Assembly (NCBI GenBank): GCA_037893225.1
Contig: JAZGUH010000145.1
Span: 434,001 to 498,000, forward strand
Length of the DNA: 64,000 nucleotides
Reading direction: 5' to 3'
From: Hippasteria phrygiana
Lineage: Eukaryota > Echinodermata > Asteroidea > Valvatida > Goniasteridae
Below the pieces are notes generated by a model that was given only the letters and a program-made list of their open reading frames with translations, was not told the DNA's origin and made no database searches. The position numbers and the translations under genes were made by a program. Each line of letters opens with the position of its first letter. Within the stretch, counting starts at the first letter, position 1. This document shows positions 40,989-52,630 of this stretch, piece after piece.

Positions 40989-41035
40989 GAAACATCACCT
41001 GCCTGTGATGGGCCATGTCGTGGACGCCATGGTTT

Positions 41036-41048
41036 AAGGAGGGGAGAA
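41036..41048 (+). other. Polypurine tract
   Basis: AAGGAGGGGAGAA lies directly against the TG of the 3' LTR, the expected site and composition for plus-strand priming. Confidence 0.8.
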
Positions 41049-43538
41049 TGTCAGCCCCTGTTAAAATTCCCCCTTACTGCCATTTTAACACTTGGTCCGA
41101 CAGGAAAAGTTCCCACGATTTCGAAGCATGGTCCACCTCTATGTTCCAGTAAATTTAATTAGCACCCAGTAGCAGATTTTACCCCTAAGTTGACCAAGTC
41201 CATATGTGGCTAAGACGACCCCTTTGTCTCAACACAGATAAGTAATTGACCAGATGGGGATGTGGCCAGAGAACCCAGCCAACATGGCTACATTTTATGC
41301 CACTGGCTAAAACTGTTATGGCTGTCTGCCATTTTATGACCATGTCTAACACGTGTAGTCAGTAACTTTCTGATTGGCCACTCTCCATCCCAAGGTGGAA
41401 TATCTGCCTGGTTTCATAATTTTGACCAATGAGATTGTTCCACCGAAATGGGCAGAGCGCGTGGTCAAGGAATAATATTCCCCCCCGATCGCCGGATTCT
41501 CCTCAGAAAGCGATTAAGACCTCTGGTGAGAAGGCTGTTCAGATTGAGTGCCCGTTTACACTATTAGGAACATTGTACTTTCCCTAAAGTCGTTTCTAAT
41601 GATAGCCATTCTCACCCTCACCATTGTGCTCTGCTGATACAGGTAAGCCTATTTTCATTGTATAAAAGAAGTTTGTATTTCCTATTACCATTTGACTTAT
41701 GTGCAGGACACTTTGTATTTTGAATTATGTTGACTCGGTTTGAGACAATCTCAAGATGGGTGGAACAACCCCAATATGAGTATATTGAGTCAGCATTCGT
41801 TTGCCTTCAGCTATTAACCTTTTTTGCCTTGTACCCTGTATTTACTTGTATTATATTGCTGATATTTGGTCGACTCTTGATCGATGTCACTTTTGCTGTT
41901 ATTTATTGACCGAAATTATCATGTTCGGTTTTGTATATCATTGATTTCCCGATAGTATTGGAAGATCCATTTGTGATTGCCGATTACCATTCTGTTATGA
42001 CTGCAGTATTCACTTAAATCGGTCACTATACTCTCAGTTCGTGTACACAATTATATTTTCCTCTTGGTTGATTTCCGATTACTTTGAATATTCTTGTTGC
42101 ATACTTTTTTATATGATACCTCGTGGCCTAAAACTTCGATCATTCGTATGACATGACCAATAATTCATACATGCACGTTTTTCCGTAAATTAACTGGTCT
42201 TGTTCACGAGATTTCCAATATTTTGATTGTCTTCCAAATTGTGTGTGTATAGGCCTACACATTACCTTCCTTTTCTGTTATGTCCCGTGACATCCTGCTG
42301 ACTATTAATTGTGTACAGCGAGTGTGTACCAACCACATGGAACTTGCCCCAGGATGACCTTGAGTAAGGTTACCGCAATGCGCTATAGGCCAACACAATT
42401 GGGTTTTGGCCAAGTCAATTATTCCCTGATGTTTTGATTAGCATTTTATGGTATTTACCACTGTGCGGAGTACTGACCGTGGTTATCATGTTCTGGGTGA
42501 ACTTTTGATCAATGTATAGTTATACTGAAAGTGTCATTCCACTGGAAATGTGTTCTGGGCGAACATCCCAAAAGGATATGCAGTTTTACCTCTTTTCTTT
42601 GTTTGTAAGCATTCTTTTAAGCGTTTCAAATTTTAGTTAGAGATATTGCTTTTTAGTTTTTAGTTCTGTATACAAATATGTTGATCCTCGATAATTGTGA
42701 AAGCGATTAAGACCTCTGGTGAGAAGGCTGTTCAGATTGAGTGCCCGTTTACACTATTAGGAACGTTGTACTTTCCCTAAAGTCGTTTCTAATGATAGCC
42801 ATTCTCACCCTCACCATTGTGCTCTGCTGATACAGAGAGTACTTTCCATATAGGTCATGCTTTGGGGAGCCGACCCGGTTCGCCTCCCCACACACCTGTC
42901 CCATTTCCCTGTTCGTGATATCATCGGAACTCGGTTTGTGTGCCTGAACCCTGATCTTCGGACTCGGAGCCACCCCCGTGTCAAGCCTCAGTCAAGTCCA
43001 TCAAGCCACACCCAAGTTCTGATGCAAGCGCCAGAAAACCCAGCTAAGATCCATAACCTGTATTTATAATATGATGTATTTGCCATTTTGTTTCTAATTG
43101 AATTATCGTGTACCATATCAGTGCTAATCCTAACTGGATGAACCCTTGTGCATTTAGTAATTCCTGTGCCTATTCGATTCAAGGTACTTCTTTATTTTAC
43201 ATTTTTCGGATTGAGTTTATTGCTCATGGATGTAGTCAAATTTTAATTATTGTTTAGCGATTCAAGACATTCATTCAATTGGGATTACTCACTGATTTGG
43301 CTTCTGAACTGAACTGCACCATTTGATTTATTTCTTATCCTCAATTCTATTGTTGTATGCACTGTATATTTTTTGTGATGACCTTGGGGTGATGAATATT
43401 GAATTACAACATTTTATCCCGAGAAAGAGGATCAACGTAATAACTTGCTGTCCGTGTGGATTTATTTCTGAGCAAAGTTCCTTTAACAAAACTACCAACC
43501 TAGCAGGAACCCATTAAACGTTGGGACAACCTGTGACA
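41049..43538 (+). repeat. 3' LTR of the plus-strand Gypsy
   Basis: 2,490 bp, the same length as the 5' LTR and almost identical to it (C at 43496 against G at 34919). It is followed by the ATTG duplication. Confidence 0.94.
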
Positions 43539-43542
43539 ATTG

Positions 43543-43868
43543 TATACACTATTGATTGTAGTAATAAGGGCGTTTGTATTTCTTTGTAAATTAAATATAT
43601 TTACAATGATTCTGGATTCTTTGTAAATATAACTGGAATGTAGATTGCGTAAATACAAAGTCCCATTTTAAAATTGTGAGTTCCGTTTAAACATTTTGGA
43701 AAATTTCTAAATGGATTTGAATTTTCTGTAGTTTAAATATGTAAATGTCGCATCCTTAACTTTGACCCCCCAAAATATATTTTTCACAATTTTTGAGCAC
43801 TTGGTTTTTGCAGTGGAGTTTGGCTCTGCATTGTAGTCATAAATCAAAATGGTTCATATTGATTACAG
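43543..43868. other. Intron-like sequence upstream of the HSPA14-like exon
   Basis: AT-rich, with no ORF. It ends in TTGATTACAG, a plausible splice acceptor. The Gypsy element inserted upstream, presumably within an intron of the same host gene. Confidence 0.45.
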
Positions 43869-43960
43869 ATTGCGTCACATCAAGGAGGGAGTGGAGATGA
43901 CAGGGATGTAGTCCTGACAGCACCGTTAGATTACACAGAAAAACAGTGCTGTGCATTACG
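43869..43960 (+). CDS. HSPA14-like (Hsp70 family) exon A
   Basis: A 92-bp exon between a TTGATTACAG acceptor and a CG|GTAAGG donor. It encodes the strand and turn before the Hsp70 ATPase helix: DVVLTAPLDYTEKQCCALR. The EKQ..AL signature and the residues around it match HSPA14, the ribosome-associated Hsp70 relative (Ssz1-like subunit of mammalian RAC), better than canonical Hsp70. The exon is open and spliced in frame to exon B (LR|EAA). Partial gene: the preceding exons are not in the visible flank. Confidence 0.72.
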
Positions 43961-44142
43961 GTAAGGCCAAACCAGATGTTGTCATAGAATAAGTCTTCAG
44001 TAATCAGAGTCTGAGATAAACAATGTTCCTGATACAGTTAATGTACTTGGACCATCTTTAGAGATACTTTACAAGGAATGTTCTTACAAGGAATTTGGCA
44101 GGTGTGTTTATGTCCTTATTTGATCTCTCTTCCATTGTGCAG

Positions 44143-44248
44143 TGAAGCAGCCGTGGATGCAGGTTTTATTGTACTGAGGATCATCAGCGAGCAGAGTGCA
44201 GCTGCCCTTCGCCTATGGAGTTTGTGATACAAAGTCTGTGGAGAAGAG
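44143..44248 (+). pseudogene. HSPA14-like exon B with single-base frameshift
   Basis: Starts after TGTGCAG and ends AGAG|GTACAG. It encodes EAAVDAGFIVLRIISEQSAAAL, the nucleotide-binding segment, where the family has E-P-S/T-A-A and then A-Y-G. One extra C after GCCCTT (near 44209) shifts the frame and leads to an early TGA. Without that base the reading continues AYGVCDTKSVEK to the donor. The Pro-to-Gln change in EQSAA is a second departure. Either a pseudogene or a sequencing or assembly error in a real gene; no later exons are visible in the next kilobase. Confidence 0.68.
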
Positions 44249-44930
44249 GTACAGATCACATCACTAAAATATTAACCAATCCGACTAAACCCAATGTTTA
44301 TCAGAGGTCGCCAGAGCTATTTTTAAATGACAGGTCCTTACAAATCTCACTCAATGGAAGTCAGTAGGATGTTATTATCTGCATAACGTCCATATTTATC
44401 AGGATTATTGAGGGGTTGAGTCTGTCCCAACGACAGTGGAAGTTACTCTGCCTGGGTCTGTAGTTTTGAAAATTGGGATCTAAGCGCCCAATGATCAAAG
44501 ACACTGACAATTTGGGAGACCGCCAACATTGGGCAAGAAAGTTGAATAAAATCTGACACCTGCCAAACTAAAACCAATATCTTAACATTTCAGTCTGGTT
44601 TTCACATGTGAAAAAAAACTTCAGTCCTTAATTGGCTTGCATGTATTGGCCGGTCGCGGTTTCATCGCCTCAATAACTAAATGACATTGTACAAATGTAT
44701 TCCCTGATTTATAGAAATCACTATAATGGACCTCTGTGATATTGTTTATTTATTTACTTATTCCTTTATTTGTCTCTTTATTTTTTCTTATCTTTGTGAA
44801 GTTTTTCCTTCATCAATGAAAATCCTGGTCGCATTTTACACCCGATGCTTTTCCTCTCGTGGATTCACTGTAGCCGCAAGCACGCGTTTACCTATCATGC
44901 GCTAGGGTTGCCCTTCCCAATAGTCGAAAA
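44249..44930. other. Non-coding sequence after the HSPA14-like exon
   Basis: No further exon matching an Hsp70 fold and no repeat recognised. Confidence 0.4.
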
Positions 44931-44999
44931 ATAATGACGTCATCGTGTTTCATCGGGCGTTATACAAAAATATACCAACAGTGGCTAACTACGGCACAT

Positions 45000-45185
45000 G
45001 CCCAACCCCCCCCCCCCCACCCACCATAGATCCGTGCCCCCCCCCCCCCCGGGTGCGCCCCCCCCCCATTGAAATTTCGAATTGCACACAAACAATACAT
45101 CTGTTGCCATTCGGTGCCCCCCTTAAAAAATTGGTGCACCCCTAGGTGCCCCCCTACAAATTCAATCCTAGTTACGCCGCTGGAT
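45000..45185. mobile_element. C-tract-rich end of a hAT-like repeat
   Basis: C homopolymers (near 45006-45018, 45038-45050 and 45059-45067) are followed by CCTAGTTACGCCGCTG, the complement of a CAGCGGCGTAACTAGG terminus. The left end was not found. Confidence 0.4.
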
Positions 45186-45289
45186 ACCTAGTGGCCTATC
45201 TTTCCCTTCTAGTATCTGTCGCCCGTCGCTGTCCTTTGAAATGTCCTTCGAAATGTTCACCAATACCTGCCCCCCCTCCCCCCAAACTT

Positions 45290-45885
45290 TTTTTTAGTTG
45301 CTGAAATCGGCGGATGTCCTGTTGGCCTGCTAAATTTGGATTTAAAAAGCTGTGTTTAACCGACCTCGGAATCCCTTCAAATGCTGAACCCGCCCCCCCC
45401 TTCCGTGTGGTTCCGCCGACTGAAAACCCCTACTTTTGCGACAGATATTAATAACGCCATCTTGAGTATTTAAATAACAGAACTTTTTATATTTTCCCCA
45501 TTTCTGCTTTTAAGGCAAGAGTAAGTATACATGAATCATATTTCATCCAAAAATTGAGGTACACAAAATTCTAACGTCAGAAATTGGGCATGAACTTGAG
45601 CAGCCTGTATGGATATGCGCGGTTTTATCTTTGCGTTAAGGTTATATCGCCCTAATCCCCGCCTCCCCCCTTTCTTTTTAGTTGCTGTAATCGCCGGATG
45701 TCCTGCTGGCCCGCTAAATTAGATTTTAAAAAGCTGTTTAACCGACCTCGGAATCCTATCTCAATAGCTGACACCCCCCCCCCCCCCCTTCCCTCCTCTT
45801 TCCTCCCCTTCCGCATGTTTCCGCCGACTGAAAACCCCTACTTTTGCGACAGACATGGATGACGCCATCTTGAGTAGGTTGCACA
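45290..45885. repeat. Tandem duplication of about 380 bp
   Basis: TTTTAGTTGCTG(A/T)AATCG through GACCTCGGAATCC, and CCGCCGACTGAAAACCCC through GCCATCTTGAGTA, occur at 45294-45475 and again at 45677-45878. Poly-C tracts of different length separate the blocks. Confidence 0.75.
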
Positions 45886-46479
45886 CCAGTAAATTAACTT
45901 CCATAGACTCCAATGATAAACACGCAAACTTCCAAAATTCAGGAAAATTCTTAGAACTCTCCAAGTTGTTTGAGACACACATCAAATTGAAGCTTATTTC
46001 AAAAAATTTCAGTTTCTGTTCAATTATATGGGGGTTAACCAATGACATTAGGGAGAAATTTTCATCCAAAGATGATACCCGCTAAAAGTAGTCCCGTAGC
46101 CAATCGCCAGCTTGAGAGATGTCTACCTCCATTGCACTTTTAGGGCCCAATTTCATCCGAATTTCACAGTATACAAGCTGGCAGTCCTGTGCACTGCTTG
46201 CAGCCTTCGCTTTTACAAACACTCAAGTTCATGGCCCACAAAATGCTCTAAAAGCAGAGAATTTGAGGGGTCGCAAATCGTGATTTGGCCGGCGTAGGAA
46301 ATTTTCGGCCCATCACTGGTCTGCACCCCAGGGTGACAGCTGGAGGAATGGAGGTGACATCCAGGAAGTTGGTATGATGAGCTGAATACTCTGATGTGAA
46401 CTTGATGGTCATGTGCAAGGAATTGCATGTTTTGGCAAATGTAAACAATTAAAACAAAGTAATACAACAAAATAATAAG
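45886..46479. other. No firm feature
   Basis: A 76-codon plus-strand ORF (45855-46085) starts inside the preceding duplication and resembles nothing known. 46100-46479 has no recognisable features. Confidence 0.35.
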
Positions 46480-46795
46480 ATTACAGATTACAGACCAAGG
46501 ATAACTGAAAAAAGCTGTTTAAAACACGGCTTATTTTCATCGGGGTCCACAGAATAAACATACAAAAAGAAGTAAATAAAATTACACAAGAAATAACAAA
46601 AAATGGTGATTAACAATTAGACAATTTAAAAATTAGACTGAGAAGAGAGATGTTTTTTTACTGCACTCTTAAATTGATATTGATTGTAAGAACATTTGAT
46701 ACTATTAGGAAGTAAATTCCATTCATAAATTCCGTTATAAAAAAATGTATTGCACTCTGGCCCTTTAATTCTTGGAACAACAAAATTGGTGGAAC
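46480..46795 (-). pseudogene. 5'-truncated LINE: RT C-terminus and 3' UTR
   Basis: The minus strand encodes the end of a jockey/CR1-type RT protein (PRIKGPECNTFFYNGI, EWNLLPNSIK, FKSAVKKHL), a typical extreme C-terminus, followed by the stop and an AT-rich 3' tail containing GACCCCGATGAAAATAAGC. Upstream of about 46795 the sequence changes abruptly to the TGACGTCA-type repeat, the usual result of incomplete reverse transcription. Confidence 0.75.
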
Positions 46796-49700
46796 AAATT
46801 ATAGGGCACTGCTGGTTTGGACCAGAAGGAAGGGTCACGTGATTTGACGCACACGAGATGAAATGAAGATCCTGGTTTATACTATCAATTGACACTAAAA
46901 CCAAGATCAGGGGTCTCACGGCTGATTTTATATAGCATTTTAAAGATTAAAAATATTTATCTTAAATCGCTTCTAATATGACACCCGATGACGTCATCGT
47001 GACATCACGCGTCGGCGCACAATTTCAGATTAGGGTCTATGCTTATGTTAATTTTGATTAAGATCAGTGATTGTTTAATGCCCAAAGTGCCGCCGACAAA
47101 ATTCATGTACAAAGTCTATGGCATTTGGGATAGAACTAAAATAAGAAGAGATGCGGAAAAATTAAAAATAACTAGAGATGTGTCTGTCACAAGACAGAAC
47201 ACATGGCTTCTCCGGGAGTTTCCAATTCTCACCTTGTAAAGTTAAAATGAAAGTTAATTCATCTTGTTCTTTAGCAAGATTTTGCAATTATAACAAAATA
47301 TAATTTTTAAAAATAATTTTTTTAAAATAGAGATGACGTCATGATGACGTAACCTCGGATTTTGCATGCTTGTGGCACTAACTACCTATCCACCAATTTT
47401 CATGATTATCGGATCTACCCTTTTGTTTTTCAAAATAACACATTTTTTATGACGTCATCATGACGTCACACATTTTTTACATTAATATGAAAGAATATTA
47501 GAGCTAACAAACCTAATAGAAAAAGAATTTAGAATTTAGCATGTTCTGTTGATGAGATATGGCTTCGAGGGTAAAAAGCTACGAAATTAATATAAAATCG
47601 TAGGATGACGTCATCATGACGTCACTTAATTTTTTATATATAACACCTGCTGGCCTACCTAGATATCAAGTTTGAACTCAATCAATCTCTAGATATAGGC
47701 CATTCAAAAATGCACCTTTAAGATGACGTCACATGACCCGTGATGACGTCACATGACCCGTGATGACGTCATCACAACGTTACTTGTCAAAGCAATTATT
47801 GGAACGTGGTCTTGGCGTCAATCTGATCAATGACAGTGTAAGAGTACAGTGAAATAAAAAAAAATTAAAAATGACGTCATCATGACGTCACTTCCAATTT
47901 TACATACCAGTGGCAGTATCTACCTACCCACCAATTTCTAGATGATCGGACCTACCCTTATATGTGTTTTAAAAAGCACATTTTGATGACGTCATGATGA
48001 CGTCACATTTTTCACATTGACATGAAAGAATATACATGTAGGAGCTAACCAAAGCTATTACAAAAATAATTATGAATTTAGCATGTTCTGTTGATGAGAT
48101 ATGGCTTTAAGAATCTTTAAGGTTCAAAAACTTTAAAATTACTATAAAATTGTTTGATGACGTCACCTCCATTTTTATCTGTGACACGCGCTAGTCTACC
48201 AACATACCTGGTATGAACGCAATCGGACCTACGGTTCTCCAGATATGGACCCTTGAAAAATGCACCTTTAAGGTGACACGTGATGACGTCATCGTGACGT
48301 CACGCTTCGGGGCACAATTTCAGATTAGGGTCTATGTTCATGTTAATTTTGATTAAGATCGGAGATTGTTTAGTGCTCAAAGTGCCGCCGACAAAATTCG
48401 TGTACAAAGTCTATGGGATTTGGGATAGAACTAAAATAAGAAGAAAGCAAACAAAATCCGAACAAAAACAAAGCCTTTCCGACTGATTGTCGGAAAAGCC
48501 AACTAAAGTTTGTAGTACAAACACACGGTGTTGGGCTTTTTCAGTTTGATTACATAAGAGAATAGACCCACATGTATATAATCACCAATTGTTTGTGTGC
48601 TGCAGTTCATGAAGTATGACGTTCCGAAAAAAGTTGATTTTTTAGGTTTTTGTAATTTGACCTTGATGACGTCATCATGACTTCATTACATCTGTACACA
48701 TTGCCAACGCAGTTAATCTGCAGTTTGCGACGTCACTAGTCACTTTTTTGAAAAGCCCATACCTACCAGAGACTAACATCGTTGAAAGCAAGTTAATATA
48801 TTTTACCAATTTCAAATTATAAGGCACTTACGGTTTCGACTGGAAGGAAGGGTCACATGATTTTGCACTCAATATCAAAAATGAAGACCTAGTATTACTC
48901 TATCAATTGCCGTTAACAGAAATTTCGGGTCTTTCACAGTTGATTTTATATTGATTTTCAAAGATTAAAAATATTAATTTTAAATTGCTTATTTGATACA
49001 TGATGACGTCATCATGACGTCATTACAATAAAGCTTGAGACCTATGTGTACCCTGTCATTTGAAGTAAAAATCTGGATTATATCTCTCACGGTTGATTTT
49101 TCCGCGATTCTTTAAAGGTTTAAAGGTCTTTTCATTGCCACTTCCGGTCTGATGACGTCATCAATGTGAACCCTCGCAAACATGTTGCCTGCATGAAGGT
49201 CATCATATATATCAATTATAAGTGATTACCGCAAACTTCGCCACACATCGACTGAGAGTTCTTTCACTTTCAAATTATAAGGCACTTCCGGTTTGGACCG
49301 GAAGGAAGGGTCATGTGATTTTCCACGTAATATAAAAAATGAAGACCCTGGATTATTCTATCAATTCCCGTAAAAAGCAAAATCGGGTCTCTCTCAGTTG
49401 ATTTTATATCGATTTTCAAAGATTATATCTAGAAATCTATGATTGCTTGTAATCTGATACTTGATGACGTCATCGTGACGTCATTATCAGAAAGCCTGAG
49501 AGATATACTAACTGTGGCATCTGAAGCAAAAATCTGAATTACATGTATATCTGTCGCGGTTGATTTTTCAGCAATTTTTTAAGGTTTAAAGGTCTTTTCG
49601 TTGCAACTTCCGGTCTGATGACGTCATCAATCTGAGTTCTGGCACACGTGTTGCCTGCATAAAGGTCATCATATAAATCAGTTATAAAGTGATAACTTCG

Positions 49701-49935
49701 CCACACACACCGACTGAAAGTTCATTTTGAACATTTTTCAACTTGCTAGAGGCCGCTCGAATATTTTATGACGTCACTGCACACATTTTTGAAAAGTTCA
49801 GCCTGGCCAAAGACTAACATCGTTGAATGCAAGTTCAAATCTTTTCCACTTTCAAATTATAAGGCACTTCCGGTTTCTACTGGAAGGAAGGGTCACGTGA
49901 TTTCGCACGCACGGGCAAAAACGAAGATCTAATAT
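46796..49935. repeat. Complex repeat block rich in TGACGTCA palindromes
   Basis: Two interleaved repeat types. One (47025-47155, 48310-48480) carries TTAGGGTCTATG, AGTGCCGCCGACAAAATTC and GTACAAAGTCTATGG. The other (46798, 48813, 49271, 49853 onward) begins CAAATTATAAGGCACTT with a (T/C)GGTTT..ACTGGAAGGAAGGGTCA block. About 24 copies of the octamer TGACGTCA are spread over 2.8 kb, mostly as GATGACGTCATCATGACGTCA doublets. A related copy lies inverted at 59150-59600. TGACGTCA is also the CREB/ATF site; any regulatory role is inference. No ORFs of note. Confidence 0.8.
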
Positions 49936-49959
49936 TATTCAATCAATTCATGTAAAAAC

Positions 49960-50800
49960 GAAAGAACACTATTTGAATGTGAACGCCACCCTGAATCCAT
50001 CAGCGCACTGCTTTCAATAACCTAAACCAATTCTTATTTGAATGTGAACACCAACCTGAATACCATCAGCGCACTGCTTTCAATAACCAAAAGCAATTCT
50101 TATTTGAATGTGAACACCAACCTGAATACCATCAGCGCACTGCTTTCAATAACCTAAACCAATTCTTATTTGAATGTGAACACCACACCCGAGTACCATC
50201 AACGCACTGCTTTCAATAACCAAAAGCAATTCTTATTTGAATGTGAACACCACACCTGAGTACCATCAACGCACTGCTTTCTATGAATAGACCAATTCCT
50301 ATTTGAATGTGAACACCACACCTGAGTACCATCAACGCACTGCTTTCTATGAATAGACCAATTCTTATTTAAATGTAACACCACACCTGAGTACCATCAA
50401 CGCACTGCTTTCTATGAACAAACCAAATCTTATTTGAATGTGAACACCACACCTGAGTACCATCAACGCACTGCTTTCTATGAATAGACCAATTCTTATT
50501 TGAATGTGAACACCACACCTGAGTACCATCAACGCACTGCTTTCTATGAATAGACCAATTCCTATTTGAATGTGAACACCACACCTGAGTACCATCAACG
50601 CACTGCTTTCTATGAATAGACCAATTCTTATTTAAATGTAACACCACACCCGAGTACCATCAACGCACTGCTTTCTATGAATAAACCAAATCTTATTTGA
50701 ATGTGAACACCACACCGGAGTACCATCAACGAACTGCTTTCTATGAATAAACCAAATCTTATTTGAATGTGAATACTGTATTCATGATATTTAAGTCGCA
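49960..50800. repeat. 66-bp satellite array, about 12 units
   Basis: A unit with TTCTTATTTGAATGTGAACA, CACCTGAGTACCATCAACG and CACTGCTTTCTATGAATAG repeats every 66-67 bp (GCACTG at 50005, 50071, 50137, 50204, 50271, 50337 and on). 50825-50885 is one more unit in inverted orientation. The same unit, in a 65-bp form, forms the arms of the foldback at 54100-55100. Confidence 0.92.
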
Positions 50801-51249
50801 GTTCACATTAAAGTAATATTTGGTTTGGTCATCAAAAGCAATGCGCTGATGGTATTTAAGTTAGGTTGGCGTTCGCATTCAAATGGTTTGGTTTGTTTGG
50901 TTTGGTTTGGTCACCGGCCTGACCCCTCCGCACCAGTGCTGTAGTCGAGTCCACCCAATCGGAGTCCGAGTCCTTGGTTTCGAGTCCGAGTCCGAGTCCG
51001 AGTCCTTGGTTTCGAGTCCGAGTCCGAGTCCGAGTCCTTGGGTTCGAGTCCGAGTCCGGGTCCCTGGGGTTCGAGTCCGAGTCATTGTGTCCGAGTCCGA
51101 GTCCTTGTGTCCGAGTCCGAGTCCTTTTGTTAATCTCAAGTACATGTACAGTGTTCTCGTTGACACCAAGACAGTACACAAATACTACACAGCATGGTCA
51201 AAAAGGGTATTTACGATAATAAGAGGCTGAGAGAGGCTTTTAACACTTA

Positions 51250-51545
51250 TGCGCCTATCAATTGCTTCCCCCACCCCTCCCTCCCCCCGGGCTGCTCCAC
51301 CCAAGATGTGGGGATTGTCACTTTTTAATTGACCAAATCCCCACCTCTGGGGCACAATTTTAGTGACAATCCCCGACATATATGGGTGGGGCACCCCCAC
51401 ATCATGGTTTTAACTTCTGATGATGGGGAAACAATGGCAAAATGAGTGACCAAAATCCCAACCCTGGGGCTTGAAAAACGTGACCAAACCCCATAAGACC
51501 TAGGGCAGCCCGGGGGAGGGGGGGGGGGAGCAATTGATAGGCGCA
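51250..51545. mobile_element. Harbinger-type MITE with TTA target duplication
   Basis: The ends TGCGCCTATCAATTGCT and its complement are perfect inverted repeats, followed inward by C-rich/G-rich tracts and CCCGGGCTGC-like sequence. TTA flanks both sides (51247-51249 and 51546-51548). A 3-bp TTA/TAA duplication is typical of PIF/Harbinger. Non-coding. Confidence 0.7.
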
Positions 51546-52630
51546 TTATTGAATGACATTTAAATATAACATATAAAGTCCATACATCACATACATATGT
51601 ATGTGATTTGGGGCACATAAACACCTGCAAATATTGTCTAGTACTTTACTCAAACGAAAAATCCCGAAACAAATTGGATTTGCAGAATAGTTTGAGAAAC
51701 TTCAAAGGAACCTTGCCCTGACACAACCTTGTGAAATTTCTTTCAGCCATTATTATTTGAGATTATAAAGAAAAACTAATGGGCTTTGTGATGATACTGA
51801 ACTATCCCAGTACCTTATTCCAATTTGAAAATATGACGTCAAAGAAAAAACATCCACTGCGACCGCCGTGCAGAGAACATCTTTTAAAAAAGCTTTGAAT
51901 GAACAAAAATCACGCATTGCATGTGCCTCTAACGTCACCATAAAAACGTCGATTTTTAAAACTTTATTTGTATTTTTTCCAAACCAAAATTGCCCCTGGA
52001 GATTTAATTATACTAAAAAATAAAAGAAATTATTCAACCAGATTTGTTTTACTTCAACCAATGATTAGTTTGATTACTCAAAAACTGGTCTTGGGGAACA
52101 TTCCTCTTTAGCAGGGCTGTAGTCAAGTCCTGATGTGAGTCTGATGACAAGTAGTAGGTCAAACTTTAGCTTTAACATAATGTTGCAATGATTTTTTATT
52201 TAAATTGTAATAGACGAACTATTTTAGCAGACAAAACAAAATATGAGAATGTTTCTATGGTGCAGAAATTTAAATAGGTACTTCACAATTTTGAAATGTA
52301 GAAGATTAATGATGTCATGAATATCAGTTGGGAAGTATTGCTAGTACAAGCCTACTAGCGCGAAATAGATTTTTGTGAATTAATCACTTTCGGCCAATCA
52401 AAACGTGTACCGCGCACTACATTACAACCGGTATTCCGTCTTCCGTATTCGCAAGTAATGGACGTCGAGCACCATCAGCCACATGACGTTGCGGCTCGAC
52501 TGGCAACTACACGAACACTGCGCCTTCGCGCATGCATGCAGCGCATTCGATTGCACACGCACGTACGTAGAGCGAGCAAACGGCAAATTCATGCCATGTT
52601 TAATCCGGTACAGTCTCTGCGCGTCGCAGT
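51546..52630. other. Unique-looking sequence between MITE and foldback
   Basis: AT-rich to 52380, then GC-richer with CpGs. A GGGCTGTAGTCAAGTCC motif at 52115 is one end of a degraded member of the TGTAGTC hAT-like family. A 66-codon ORF at 52458-52658 is unrecognised. Confidence 0.4.

Larger units (their letters stand above)
32472..43538 (+). mobile_element. Full-length, recently inserted Ty3/Gypsy LTR retrotransposon
   Basis: An 11,067-bp element with two 2,490-bp LTRs, flanked by ATTG (32468-32471 and 43539-43542). The order is LTR, primer binding site, gag, pol, polypurine tract, LTR. Gag (393 codons as the longest ORF) and pol (1,532 codons) are uninterrupted. Comparing the LTRs by eye, the only clear difference inside them is G at 34919 against C at 43496; every short ORF in one LTR is repeated unchanged in the other. 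LTRs are identical at integration, so this insertion is young and may be active. Confidence 0.95.

Noticed and set aside
45855..46085. 76-codon ORF beginning MDDAILSRLH
   Set aside because: It begins in duplicated repeat sequence whose other copy (45450-45475) has no such frame; no family recognised.
49960..50800. Cys/Trp-containing repeat proteins on the minus strand
   Set aside because: They arise from the 66-bp satellite, whose period is a multiple of three, so the frame stays open by chance; the DNA repeat explains them fully.
50856..51230. Ser-Glu or Arg-Thr repeat ORFs
   Set aside because: Translation of the GAGTCC hexamer repeat in several frames on both strands; the same applies to 10768-11195, 14335-14575, 29281-29505, 29804-30109 and 56750-57079.
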